Shown here: piece after piece, positions 23,875 through 37,673 of the stretch
How positions within the stretch are numbered: the first letter of the stretch is position 1
How the letters are laid out: the number at the start of each line of letters is the position of its first letter
Source: Adineta vaga
Lineage: Eukaryota > Rotifera
NCBI GenBank assembly: GCA_021613535.1
Contig: CP075494.1
Coordinates: 8,184,001-8,248,000, forward strand
Direction: 5' to 3'
Length of the DNA: 64,000 bases
Notes under the pieces: model-generated
What the model saw: only the letters and a program-made list of their open reading frames with translations
Database searches by the model: none
What the model was told of the DNA's origin: nothing
Position numbers and translations under genes: made by a program

Positions 23875-26102
23875 TTAACTCATAATACCACCATGATCAG
23901 CATCCATTTGCATTATATGATCAACATCACCCGTCCGTTGATAAGTATCATTTGCAGCATGAACTCCACCAGGTAAAAATTTACTCTTTTGTGTGGAAAA
24001 TGAAGACGTAGGTTCTGTACGAAAATTAACTAAACCATAAATACGACCTATTTGAGAAGTTTATAATTCATATATTTTAGTAATTTAATTTTCAATGAGA
24101 AATATTTACGCATTATAACACAGCCAATGATAATTGATATCCAAATGAGTAATAATAGTAAGCAGACAACTAAAAATACTAATTAAAGAAGAAAAAAAAT
24201 GATGTTTCTTATTCATATTTATATTAAATTCATTACTTGTTGATCCATCGATAGTGACAGAACTCGTTACAGTTTCATTTGTACCAGATAACTCTTTCGA
24301 TGGTATCAATCTATAGAAAACAATCGATTATTAAACAAAATATCTATTCGATTGTGTTTAACAAACTTGAATAAACTTGCATAACTATTATTTTGACAAA
24401 TTTGATTGTTTGGCAGTAATGAACTTTTATAGATATAATAAATAAGAAAGTAGCAATTGGTTTGATTTGGATTTTCACATTCAATTAATAGATAATCACC
24501 TTTCATGAAAAAGAGATCGGAAAGAGTTAATTCAATATTACTTCGATTGAAATTTAATATCGTTTTAGCATCAAATACAGGTTGAACTAATTTACGTCCG
24601 AAATAACGAACACGAATGATATGCATACGCCAGAAGAATTTATTTTCATGAAAATTTAAATTTTTCACGGCATAAATCAAAAGAGGACCATTTGCTGAAC
24701 GACATGAAAAATCTAAATTGAGAAACAAATATGTTGAATGAGTAAAAGATATATTCGATGATGAACTAACGTGATCCTGTCTGTTTATTACCGACAACCA
24801 TAGTACCCATATAATATTTTGGTCTAAAAAGAGAAGGAGAGTAAAATTATGAAAATAGTGAACGATTTGTTGATGTTCAGGAGTGTGAAGACATTTTTAT
24901 CCAGGATCAATATTCTCTCGGTCATTTTTGATCTATTTAAGCGTTTCCGAGACAAATAAATCTATGTCAATGAATTCTAATTTAGAATAATATAATCATA
25001 TTCTCAAACTTCTCTTTCAATATTTAAAATTCATGACACGATGCTATTCATGTAATCTAATCATGCATTGTTTAAATAAATAAGAAATATTAACAAGAGG
25101 TACACAAGCAAACTATTTACTTATATTTGTTTGGCAATTCAATGACATTATATTATTCTCATTTTCTCGTTCTTCAAACTTTACCGTTTTTTCTATATGT
25201 TTATAAATGACAAAATACTATTCATTTTTTTTCTCTCTGAAGTACCTGTTATTATATGAAACTAATGGAAGAACTGATCGATTTTACCTTCTTTGAAAAT
25301 AGACATATATGTATACGCACAAAAATGAACTTACGATTGAGTAGATATATGTATTACAACACCAGATTGTTCTTTGTGTAATCGTCTTTCTCGTTGATAA
25401 ATGATTGTCAATATAATCGATTGAGTTTCATGGAATTCAAAACCACAATCTGTTCAAAGAAAATATTTCAATTACTGAATTTTTCATTTCTATAACAATC
25501 ATTTTACCATCAGCAGTACGAAAATTAGCTGATGATGAATAAGGTGTCCATTCATAGATTATCATCGATCGAGCATCATCACAAATATGGTCATCATCAT
25601 ACCTAGATAAATAGAATTCGTATGATATTGAATCTTTTCAAATGAAAGATATTTTGATACCAAATTGAACTCGATATTACTGGTATGTTACAAAGACGTA
25701 TAGTCAACTGTTGAACTGCTTTTTGATGAAGTTGAATCAATGGGTCAAATCCAACTTAACAAACAAAAAACATGAGAAATTCATCAAATTAATTGTTAGT
25801 TTTTCTACGCTAACGAAAATTGATCGTATAGTCATATGTGTTTCTTACCAATAGTTCCTTGTTGTATATCATCACTTGATGGATTATATCTAACATGTAC
25901 TGATTTCTATTGAAAAAAAATTAAAAAAACAGAGAATTCATTAAGATTAGATGTATACATGAGGTATCGACGTTGGTGCTGATGTATTTCCTGGTGCTTT
26001 TAAAGTAATATTGAATTTTTTTGTAAAAATAACTGTTTGAATATTTGGTAAAGTAATAAATAATAAAACAGAACAGAAGATAAATTCGTGAGAAAGTAAC
26101 AT
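23875..26102 (-). CDS. Type I membrane protein of unknown function
   Basis: Not recognised. Ten short exons on the minus strand join into one frame, starting at 26102 and ending at TAA 23877-23875. The N-terminus (MLLSHEFIFCSVLLFITL) is a signal peptide. The ectodomain has Cys pairs (CGFEFHE, DFSCRS, LLIECENPNQTNC, NQICQNNS) and several N-X-S/T sites, fitting an extracellular disulphide-bonded domain. A single membrane helix, IFLVVCLLLLLIWISIIIGC (near 24170), is followed by RRIYGLVNFR and a cytoplasmic tail of about 60 residues ending MDADHGGIMS. An intron of about 510 nt separates exons near 25340 and 24826; the rest are about 50-90 nt. One donor, after LFK (about 24362), is the weak gtttgt, so that junction is less certain. 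Possibly an adhesion or receptor protein; this is inference from topology. Confidence 0.72.
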
Positions 26103-28609
26103 ATTTAGCAATGGATAGTATGTCGCATAAAATTGTTATTTTCACCTGAAAAAGATTTTTCAATAAGTGGTTTATGACAAAAGAAACGGCGAAAGGCATA
26201 GCGATAGAGAAAAAAAAACGCAAAAGAAAAAACGAATGACGGTTGTGTCAACAAATTTAGTTTTTCATCATCAAGTATGTTTATCGATCATTTGTATATC
26301 GACTGTGTATAGGAGATGTCAAGTATTACTGATATTGTCTCGAAAGAAAAAGACGAAATCAATGAAACTGAAGAATGACTCAACTCAAAATTTGTACAAT
26401 TGATTCTGATGACAGTATTATAATTAGTATCTATAGTTTGATTGCTTAATAGATAATATTGATTCACATATGTTCGTCTATCTCTATTTTCTCTCTCAGT
26501 CTCTTGATAACCATTATATCCGCCACTTACCTTTCTCTAATCGATCAATATTGATGTTATTATTATTATTTCTATTCGCTCTACATGTGAAGGTAATGCA
26601 AAATGAAGAAACAGAGAAAAAAAAAGTTTTTTATACGATTATTGACTTTTCTGATTTTTGAAACACCTTTGAGAAATGAAATATCAGTTATCTATTTAAC
26701 ACATTTAATATCAATCTTATTTGACTGAAAACTAAAAAGATAAAATCCATTTGTACGATATTTTTATTATATGAATGAGATTGTTAATCTCTCTCTCTCT
26801 GTCTTTTACTTTTTGAAGTCCGATTCAATTGATTTAGATACTAAAGGATGAGAATAAGATCAACGAAAGTCTATGAAATAAAAGAAAAGTATGTCGATGA
26901 AATAATCTTTTACTAATCTTCAATGTCAGAGACTAATAACAAAACTTTATCAGTACAAAAAAAAAGTTTTTTAATAGTCTATTCACATAAAAAAAAAGGA
27001 CAAATGATCAGTATAAGCTTGTTTATCTTCGATCAATTATGAAAATTGCTTCAAGAGAAATAGTTCGTAGGCATTATTTGAACGTAAATAAACAATGTCG
27101 AAAGTTTTATTATTATTCTCGGTTCTTAAATTTCACATCCTTTTTTTCACGTTCCTGTTATTGAATGATGAAAAGCTTGTCTATGATTATTAATCATTAA
27201 TTTTAAAGTTTAAATCTGATAGATTATGTAAACATGATTGTTTAGGAAATTGGATATCAGTTTATAAATGTCACTTGATACACATTGACAGCCAGTCTTA
27301 TTGAACATCTTTTCTCTTTCTATATTCATGTTTTGATATGAAGTCTGGAATTCAGATAACATCTGTCAAAATATAAAAATGTTATAATTTGAAAAAACCA
27401 ATCTTTTCTAAATTACTTGTATCTTTATTGAAGTATTTTTAGTTTTCTGCATTCTATGCTTTTTTTCGTGTATTGAAATACCTTTTACTCGAAGCACAAG
27501 GTCAACTTTTCATTTGTTAATTACATAAATGTTACTTTCACTGAAACACACATTGCAGGTAGCACATGTTCGAATAATTAATGATTCTTTCATCTATTTC
27601 ATATAAAACAGGTTTTCTCTTACATATCTCATCGTCGCCATTCTCGTCGATGGCGTCATCGACGTCTTTTCTTCTTTTCTCTTTTTTAACTTAATTGTGA
27701 AACTTCTTACTTTATATAATAGATTTTTAAATGCGAGTAACACAACGTAGAGAAGAATAGCATCATCCCTAACAGCCGTAACCAATAGTAAATGATCTAT
27801 TTAGAGATTATAACGAGACATTTCTTCGGAAATGTTTCGAATAATATTTATGTAGGAACATCAATCTCATTAAGTATTTGCGTTAGAAACTACTTTATTT
27901 AAACATGTTGTTCTTTTTTTTATTATTGATTTAAAATAACATTCTACCTATTAACATTTGTCGTATAAATGAATAAAATGAACAAGAACAAACTCTAACC
28001 ATTTGAAAGCTCGCATTTTCTTTAGCAAAAAACCATCTATCATATTAAAATATTTGACTATATTCTATATAAAAAAAGCACTCTTTTTCTTTTCTTCAAT
28101 CCATTTTTGCATGTTAGTTAAAGTTATATATTGTATTTATATGAAGACATTATCGTCAATACCTCGTTTTTTTTCTTCTATCTTTTAGTAGTAAACTCCA
28201 GTCGATTCCTTTCGTTAAGGAAAAAAATCACATTTTTGTAAGTATGAAATCACTTTTTTCTCGAAGAAATATACCAAATTACACCCTTTTGTGAGTGAAT
28301 GCATCATCGAGTACTTCAAAGTACGAATAGTATACACTTTCAAATATCAATTTTTTCTCGTTTAAAAACTTTTTTTTTCTTCATTTCCTTTTCTTTTTTC
28401 TATTCCAATATATTTATCTAGAATCTTCTTCAAAGATATTTTCCTAGATAAAGCGTCCTCTATAAAATTGCGTAGGTTTATTTCTACTGGTTCTTAGATA
28501 AAAGCGAATGAAGGAAAATATTTTTGTTGACCTTGAAGAAAAAAGCTGACGGATGAATAAACAATCTGAGAAACTCTATACAACAAGTTATTTTTTATTT
28601 TTTTTTCAG
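26103..28609. other. Noncoding region between membrane-protein and RXR genes
   Basis: 2.5 kb with no believable ORF. AT-rich, with a CTCTCTCTCTCT run at about 26790-26801. It probably holds the promoter and one or more upstream 5' exons of the RXR gene, whose first visible exon needs one more coding base upstream, but I could not identify them. Confidence 0.45.
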
Positions 28610-30433
28610 ATCCATCGTCTTCCTCGATCATGTCCGAATCAAGTTGTAAATTTCAAATAGTTTAATTGAAAATAATCAAAATATTTATTTGTTGTTTTCA
28701 TCAGGTTTTAGTTATGGTGACAATGGAGCTTTTTCGCCACCAATGGACGTTACAAATCAGATGCAAAATAGCATACAGCATATAAGTGGCAATTCCAATT
28801 ATTCTAGTGGATCTGGTGGAGATTCACCAACTTCATTAAGTCCGGGTAAGTCCATTGAATGATCAAACGATTTCAAATATGAATTTATACGTTTCTTTCC
28901 TACTAGTACCAATGTCATCCGGTGGTTCATTCAGTGGAATTGGTGGCAATTCCAATTCATCAACAGGCTCAACGCCAACAGCATCAACGAGTGGAGCAGC
29001 TGCTGCATCTCGTTATGCTTGTGTAATTTGTGGAGACAAAGCATCGGGAAAACACTATGGAGTTCATAGGTACATAGATTAGCAAGGTTGATGAATGAAA
29101 AATTTTGGTTTCTCGTTTAGTTGCGAAGGTTGTAAAGGATTTTTCAAACGTACTGTACGCAAAGATTTAACTTATACGTGTCGAGATAATCGAGATTGTA
29201 TTATTGATAAACGACAACGTAACCGATGTCAGTATTGTCGATATCAAAAATGTCTTGCTGTTGGTATGAAACGAGAAGGTAAATTCGAAGCATTTGTTTT
29301 GTTTATTCAATGAAAAACAATTTATATTCGTTTGTATTGTAGCCGTTCAAGATGAACGACAAAAATCAGGCATTGGCGGTGAAGGTGAATCGCCCTCATC
29401 ACCAACTGCTAGTACTGGTAGTGATCATATTAATATTGGCATTGGTTCATCAAGTTCCGGTAGTGATGATGAAATGTTAATTGAAAAATTGATGGCTGCA
29501 GAATTATTTGTTGAACCAAAACTCAACTCATTTCATGAAGAAGATTGTTCTTATGATCGACTTTTATCGACAACTAATGCTCAAATTAGTCAATTAACTG
29601 AATGGGCTAAACGTGTACCTCATTTTGCTACTCTCTCAATTGATGATCAAGTTGCACTTGTTCGAGCGTCATGGAGAGATATTTTATGTTGTTCATTGGC
29701 TTATCGATCAATTATGGCACCAGATTGTGGTTTAATTTTATCTGTTAGTATTACTTTTGATAAACAAAATATCTTAGATTACATTACGATAGAGTAAAAA
29801 CATATCATCATGTTTTAATTCTATGCCGTCAGGCGCATCCATAGAATCTCATTGAGTACTTTCTCTTTAGAAGAAATATTTTCTTTTGTGTCAATCCCAT
29901 TTAGTAGTCTTCAGTATTCTTTATTCTAATTCTAATTATAATCCATCAAAAGGTTCACTATTGTTCTATGGAATCTTTTTTTCTTCATTTAGGATGGTTC
30001 ATATGTTCGTCCACATACAGCTGTTGATCAATCTCTTCAATTTTTCATCACTCGTCTTTATCATGATGTCGTCACAATTTTACGTGAATTAAATGTTGAC
30101 AAAGTTGAAATTACATGTCTTAAGGCTATATTTCTTTTCGATCCTGGTAAATGAACATAATTTGTCACTTTCATTGACAGTTGAATTTTTTATTTAGATG
30201 CGAAAGATGTTGTTGATACATCTCGTATATCTGAATTACGTGAGAAAGTTTGTATGTCATTGGCATCGTACTGCAAAAAGGTTCACAGTGATGATGTTGC
30301 TCGATTTGCTAAATTACTTCTTCGTATGCCGCCAATTCGTGGTTGGTGTATCAAAGGTATCGAAAATTTATTTTTCAATGGTACAGGACGATCACCTGAT
30401 ACGGATATTACAAATATGATTCGAAATCGTTAA
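28610..30433 (+). CDS. RXR: Retinoid X receptor / ultraspiracle-type nuclear receptor (NR2B)
   Basis: Nuclear receptor that pairs with other receptors on direct-repeat elements. Exons 28610-28645, 28705-28845, 28907-29069, 29121-29278, 29343-29743, 29993-30146 and 30198-30433 give 422 residues from the ATG at 28630. The frame is open upstream of that ATG to the acceptor at 28609, so a 5' coding exon may be missing. The two zinc fingers are nearly identical to animal [43 protein letters not shown] and [20 protein letters not shown]. The ligand-binding part starts [15 protein letters not shown] and contains [20 protein letters not shown] and IAP-type helix 5/6 ([11 protein letters not shown]). 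The end of the protein ([12 protein letters not shown], then [13 protein letters not shown]) lacks a normal AF-2 helix. Poly-Gly/Ser linkers flank the DBD. Confidence 0.93.
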
Positions 30434-30730
30434 CTTTAAAAAAGTTTCAACCAAAATAAAACATATAAAAGATTTTTTATTTTCTATAATCTAGTTGTGA
30501 AAAATCTTTCACTAAGGAGAGTCTAGAAAAAAAACATAAGAGGATTTGGCCATTCACTTTCTTTTCTTTCTCTTTTTTTTATATTTTAATATCGTTTTGT
30601 CAGCTGTGTGTATGTTGCTTTGTAATCCTTTTGTCTTGTTGTGATACTTGTCTTTTCAGAAACAAAAAAAGATCTTCGAAAAGAAATACGTATCTTTATA
30701 CATTTGAAGTTCATTATTAACCGGTTTTTT

Positions 30731-31243
30731 TTTCTTCTTCTTCATTGTTGTATATCGTGTGTTACTTATTCTATTTGTTTTTCTTGGAAAATATATGTTT
30801 ATCCGTGTACGTGTGTGTGTGTATGTAGACGTGAAAGAAAAATATATATTTATCAACTCATGAAAAACAACATAGCACAAGTTTTCGAAACTGCAATTAA
30901 AAAAAACCTTGATATCTGTAATTAAAAATGAACATGTACTGGAAATTAATAAATGAGAAATATTAATTCTATAATTTTCTTCTTCATTGTTGTATATCGT
31001 GTGTTACTTATTCTATTTGTTTTTCTTGGAAAATATATGTTTATCCGTGTACGTGTGTGTGTGTGTATGTAGACGTGAAAGAAAATATATATTTATCAAC
31101 TCATGAAAAACAACATAGCACAAGTTTTCGAAACTGCAATTAATTAGTTAGAAAGGATATATGTGATTAAAAAAAAACCTTGATATCTGTAATTAAAAAT
31201 GAACATGTATTGGAAATTAATAAGTGAGAAATATTAATTCTAT
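30731..31243 (+). repeat. Tandem duplication of about 0.25 kb downstream of RXR
   Basis: Copy 1 (about 30731-30972) and copy 2 (about 30973-31243) are nearly identical over their length. Both run from TTCTTCTTCATTGTTG to GAAATATTAATTCTATA, and the offset between copies is 242 bases. Differences are a GT-run length change, a few substitutions and about 27 extra bases in copy 2 after ACTGCAATTAA. Not coding; it lies in the RXR 3' UTR or just beyond. Confidence 0.9.
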
Positions 31244-31562
31244 ACTAGCAGAATATACTTATACCTACTCAAGTGAAAGAAATCATCTCATCTAACTAGA
31301 TCCTTTTTTCTTTCTTATTAATTCACTGGAAAATGCACATAAACCAATGAATTTATAGACTGGTTTTTTATGTATTCAATATCATAAATCGAATAATTAT
31401 CAATAAAAATAATTATGTTTAAAGATTCGAGGAAATAATATTTTTAACACGACATCTATAAGTATTCATATAATTTGATTGTTTACTATCGAATCATTAT
31501 TGGTTTATATATTCTTTACCAACAAATACAAAGAAGAAAATACAGACAGACAGAATCAAACG
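31244..31562. other. Intergenic, no gene seen
   Basis: AT-rich sequence between the duplicated segment and the next start codon. No feature identified. Confidence 0.4.
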
Positions 31563-34500
31563 ATGGATAAACAATCATCCGAGTAAGAACAGTTTTCTTT
31601 CGAAATTTCTTTCTCTAGTTCTATCAAATTCTAGAATCGATTGGTCTCAATTATCTCAACCATTACCATCGAATTTATTTGAGAAATATATTCATCAATC
31701 TATTCTTCCTCCGTTAAGTAGTTTAAATATCAATGAATTAACATGGAATGAATGTCGAACATTTGCATTGAAACTTGCTCAGAATGGTTTTAGTGATCCA
31801 TTATCAATCTTATATACTTCATTTAAACGTTTTTATCCTTCTTGTTCATCGATACGTTCATTTTCTCGTTGGCTAAGATTATATGAAAAAGATTCTGATG
31901 ATTTTAAGAATTATTTTAAAGAATATTCCATTCATTCATCAAATATTCAAACTATTGATGAATTAATTGGTTCGATAAAAAATCTTCGAGTCAAAAATGA
32001 TAATTGTCAATCGTATGATCAATTCAATCAAATATGGATTTTATTTTCAATATCAATTCGTATATCAATTCAAGATAATGCTATTGTAGTACATACATTA
32101 ACATTAGATGATACTGCTACTCGTTCATCACATAAACAGAAAAAAATGACACTATCACGTATGCATTGTATATTTGCATTGACACCAAGTGGAAAATTTT
32201 CGAATCAATTAATTGTATGTAAACAAGGACGAGGTTTAAAAATGAATTTTACATCATCTGCATTTACACGAATTATCAAAACAGCAACAGGAGATATTAG
32301 TCATGAATATATGCAACAATGGTTCGAAGATTTTGTTTCATTATCCTATGCAAAGGATAGCAGGTATACATATACACTTGAAAATTTATAAGCAAGAAAT
32401 AGATTACGGTACGGAATGAAGTAGAGAGAAAGAGTGGAAGATTCGAACGTGCTTTGATATCAGTTGGCAGAGATTAAACCATTTAGCCTATGGTATAGAA
32501 AGCGAATCAATAGTTTTTTTTAATTCTCAGTTCTACTTGAATTTCATTTCTGGATATGATGTTTCAGTGTCAACTAGGTCGCATGTTGAATAAATTAATC
32601 GATAAACAACTTGGATTTGTAAGTCTTATAGAATACGTCTTTTCTATTGTTTTAGCGCCATTCTTTTCGATCCGCGAACAACTCTACTTACGCCTGACAT
32701 CGATAATTTTTGTCAAAAATCCAATATTGAATTGATAACGACTGATTTGAATTATTACTTGGTTCATATACTTTCACCAGTTATTTCTTTATTCGATCAA
32801 CGATGTTCCGATACAAATCGTTTAGAAAAAATGTATTCAAAATCAGCTAGTGATTTAACACGAATTATTTACATAATCTGGTGTTCTTTACGAACATTAA
32901 AGCAAAATGAACAAATCCATCAGATCTTCAAAGATACTGCTTTATGGAGAAACGACGATGAATCATATTTGCAAGCATTAAGAGCAGCATCACCATTACC
33001 AGTATTGAAGAAAAAAAAGAAAAAATCACTTGTGAAAACAGGTATGTAACAACGATTTGTCCTCATGAGATATGAATAACCTTGTTATTTGTTCTTATTC
33101 ATCGATAAATGACAACCTTTTGAGTGAAAACATATTTTTTCGAACTTGTCGTACAATTATGAATGACAAAAGCAAAGCACATTTATAAATAGTAATCTAG
33201 CAAGATTTTCTCGCATCTTAGTTGAATCTATACTTAAAATTCGTAGAAAAACATAAAGATAATGAATTTCTATTTTAGAAAATAAAAGAAAATTATCATC
33301 ATCAATGATAATGATTGATCCACCGAATGAATCAACGCCCGAACAAATTTTATCCTATGTTATTCAACGACAATTATCGATTTCACGTGCAAGTAAATTT
33401 TTAGGTGGAATCAAATTAGATTATTTAAAATATTGTCTTTCATATAAATCGAATTCTTCCATAATGACTGGTTCACGTCTTGTTCAATTGAATACATTTA
33501 TGCAATCTCAATCCACGGTCGATTGGTTACGTCATTTACGTTCGTTATATTTTTGGCCATGTGCAAAACAATTATTCTTACGAGAAATTTATCAATTAAC
33601 TGGTGTTATTGCACGAAAACGTTCGATGAATATGTGCGGAAATGGAAGTATGGGTTCGATTCGAAGTTGTGATCTACAATCACCAGGCATTTTTTGGCGA
33701 GCATTTGAGAATATTCATCAAATACAATTTGATAATGAATCAATTATTGATGATGATCAATGGCATGATGATTTTCAACAATATCTTCGTGATAAAAAAC
33801 TCAATGAAGACAATGTAAGTTATCAATTCATTGTAAAGTTTACTTTCTTGTTTCGAACAAAGATATTTGCTAATTTTAGAGTCAATTATGGACAATGGAT
33901 ACATTTGAATTTCCTCTAACAAAAAAATCAACTGTACTTCAATTACCTGAATGGAATGAATTAAGACCAATGAATTTAACTCCAAAAGTAACTGTACTCT
34001 ATGCATTTTCTAATACAGGTCAAACAACTGAACCATTTTTTATATTTCCGACTTCACTGCGCGATACTACAATCAGTGATGAAAATGATTCTTATAATGA
34101 ATTAGGTCATTTGACATCTCAGATATTTCTTACTTGGATTGAAAATCATTTTAATCAAAAACTTCAAGTTCTTTCTTCTCCATCTTCTTCAACTATTCTT
34201 ATTTTCTGTTCACGTTTACCTATTTTATCACCATTAGTCATATCTTCACTTGAAAAACATCGAATTTATCCTTATGGTTATCCATATACTCGAACGTTAC
34301 CATTTCGATATTTATTTGAACGACGTGTTCGAAATAATCGTTCAACTAATTTAATTAGTGAATTATGGAAAAAGAAATTATTAGAACAACAACGTACACA
34401 TGTCTTAAAAGGTTCAAATTGTTCAGTTCAAAATATCAAATATTACTTTGAACAAGTTTGGTTACAAATCATTCATGAAAAACGTGATGATGATGATGAA

Positions 34501-35266
34501 AATGACACATTTGAATCGAAATGTCAACAAGCATTCGAACAAGCCAAGATTCAAATAAAAATTCTTCGAAAACGAAATACAATTAAAATCATATCGAAAA
34601 AAACGTCAAAACGAACAATCAATTCGTCCTCAAATATCAATCAGGATCGAATGGTTAACGAACTCAATAAACTAATCACAGATACCAATCGTACTAAGAA
34701 ACGTTATACATCGAATACTTTAGCACAAATTTTAAAAATGAATAATTATATTCAACAAAACACAGATTGTAAATAGTTCGAAATTATTCGTAGAAAAATT
34801 TCTTCTAAACCTATTTTCTTATTCTTTAGCTCAATTACCATCGACTTCCAATGGAACGAATGATAATATGGAAAATGTTCATCCTCCGTCGACATCGAGT
34901 GAATCTGATTCATCATTTAATTCGATTTCATCTTCATCAAGTGATAAACGTACACTTGATGAAAATGATCAATCGAATCTACCAAAACGTATGCGTACAT
35001 CATCAAGTAATACAACAGCAAGTCACAAATGGATTCCATCGAAACAATCGATTACAAATATTGAATCTCAATCTACATCATTATTTCAATTTATTCTTTC
35101 ACTTATTTGTAAAATTTTACCTTCAGTCAATTATCAATTTACGGATGAACATTCACTTTGGATTCATTCAACATTGAATTTATATGGTTATAATGGTGAT
35201 TACGAAAAAATCAATTTTCTTATCGATATCGCATGTAAAATCGCAAAAATCAATTCTGTCAGATAA
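31563..35266 (+). CDS. Protein with two tandem pogo/DDE_1-like transposase cores, probably domesticated
   Basis: 998 residues in six exons that close exactly: 31563-31582, 31635-32363, 32656-33041, 33279-33814, 33880-34768, 34830-35266. Two regions look like DDE_1 (pogo/Tigger/jerky) cores. Core 1 (about residues 140-290) has LTLDDT (165 onward), MHCIFALTPSGKFSNQLIVC, then a helix EYMQQWFEDF and SAILFDPRTTLLTPDI, followed by an LPPHTT-QPLD-like segment where the third acidic residue is gone. Core 2 (about 555-700) has WTMDTFEFPL, VTVLYAFSNTGQTTEPFFIF, QIFLTWIENHF and TILIFCSRLPILSP, where the second Asp is replaced. Between them SISRASKFLGG (about 414) resembles a psq-type helix-turn-helix, followed by a CENPB-like helical stretch. 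The C-terminus is Ser-rich, then a 60-residue helical segment. Introns, a long intact frame and broken catalytic triads argue for a host gene, not a live element. No terminal inverted repeats were seen. Confidence 0.78.
32440..32490 (-). repeat. tRNA-like relic in an intron (A and B box)
   Basis: On the minus strand, AGGCTAAATGG (A-box-like, 32490-32479) is followed 42 bases on by GTTCGAATC (B-box-like, 32448-32440), the spacing of a tRNA gene. The T stem pairs poorly and no convincing anticodon stem is seen, so this is a decayed tRNA or tRNA-derived SINE, not a functional tRNA. It lies in the 292-nt intron 32364-32655. Confidence 0.4.
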
Positions 35267-35441
35267 ATCATTGTGTAATCTACTCTGTAATTTCTTTGCT
35301 TTATTGTTTGTTTTTTTTCTTCTTGGTCAGATATATTTTCGACCAAAATTATATTATAAAATAATAATCGTGTTCGTACATATAAAAAACAAATTGTTTC
35401 TTATTGTAGATAGTAGTTTTCTTCTATTCAATCAATCAATC

Positions 35442-37226
<1,785 letters not shown>

Positions 37227-37673
37227 ACAACGAACATTGATTTCAAAATTTTATTTTTAGTTAGAGTAAAAGGAAACATTCGACCTTTAGTATATTACAT
37301 TTATTTATTGGATTTTATCATTTTAATCTCTCGTAGTAATAGAAAACAGAAACGAAAGAATTCAGTTAATGACGACTATCTTGCATAATTACAAAGATAT
37401 AAAATTGCGTAAAGAAGTACATGCACACACCTAATTTTTCTTCAAGTTATTCAGTATTAGATGTCTTTCATAGTATTTTTTGCCTCTAGATTGTCTTTTC
37501 ACTCTCATCATTACTAGTCTAAGCAGATTTTTCTTCTCTTAAAATTACAAAATAAAAAAACATTAGTACATAGAAAATAGAGTTTTTTATTTTGAAAAGA
37601 AATTTATGACTTATTAATGAATATCATTATATTTTAGATAAAATAACATTCTAACTATTCTCTAATTCTTGCA

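Noticed and set aside
32440-32490. A functional tRNA gene
   Set aside because: A and B boxes are present but the T and anticodon stems do not pair, so I call it only a relic.
31563-35266. An active DNA transposon
   Set aside because: Both catalytic triads are incomplete, the coding region is split by five introns, and I saw no terminal inverted repeats.
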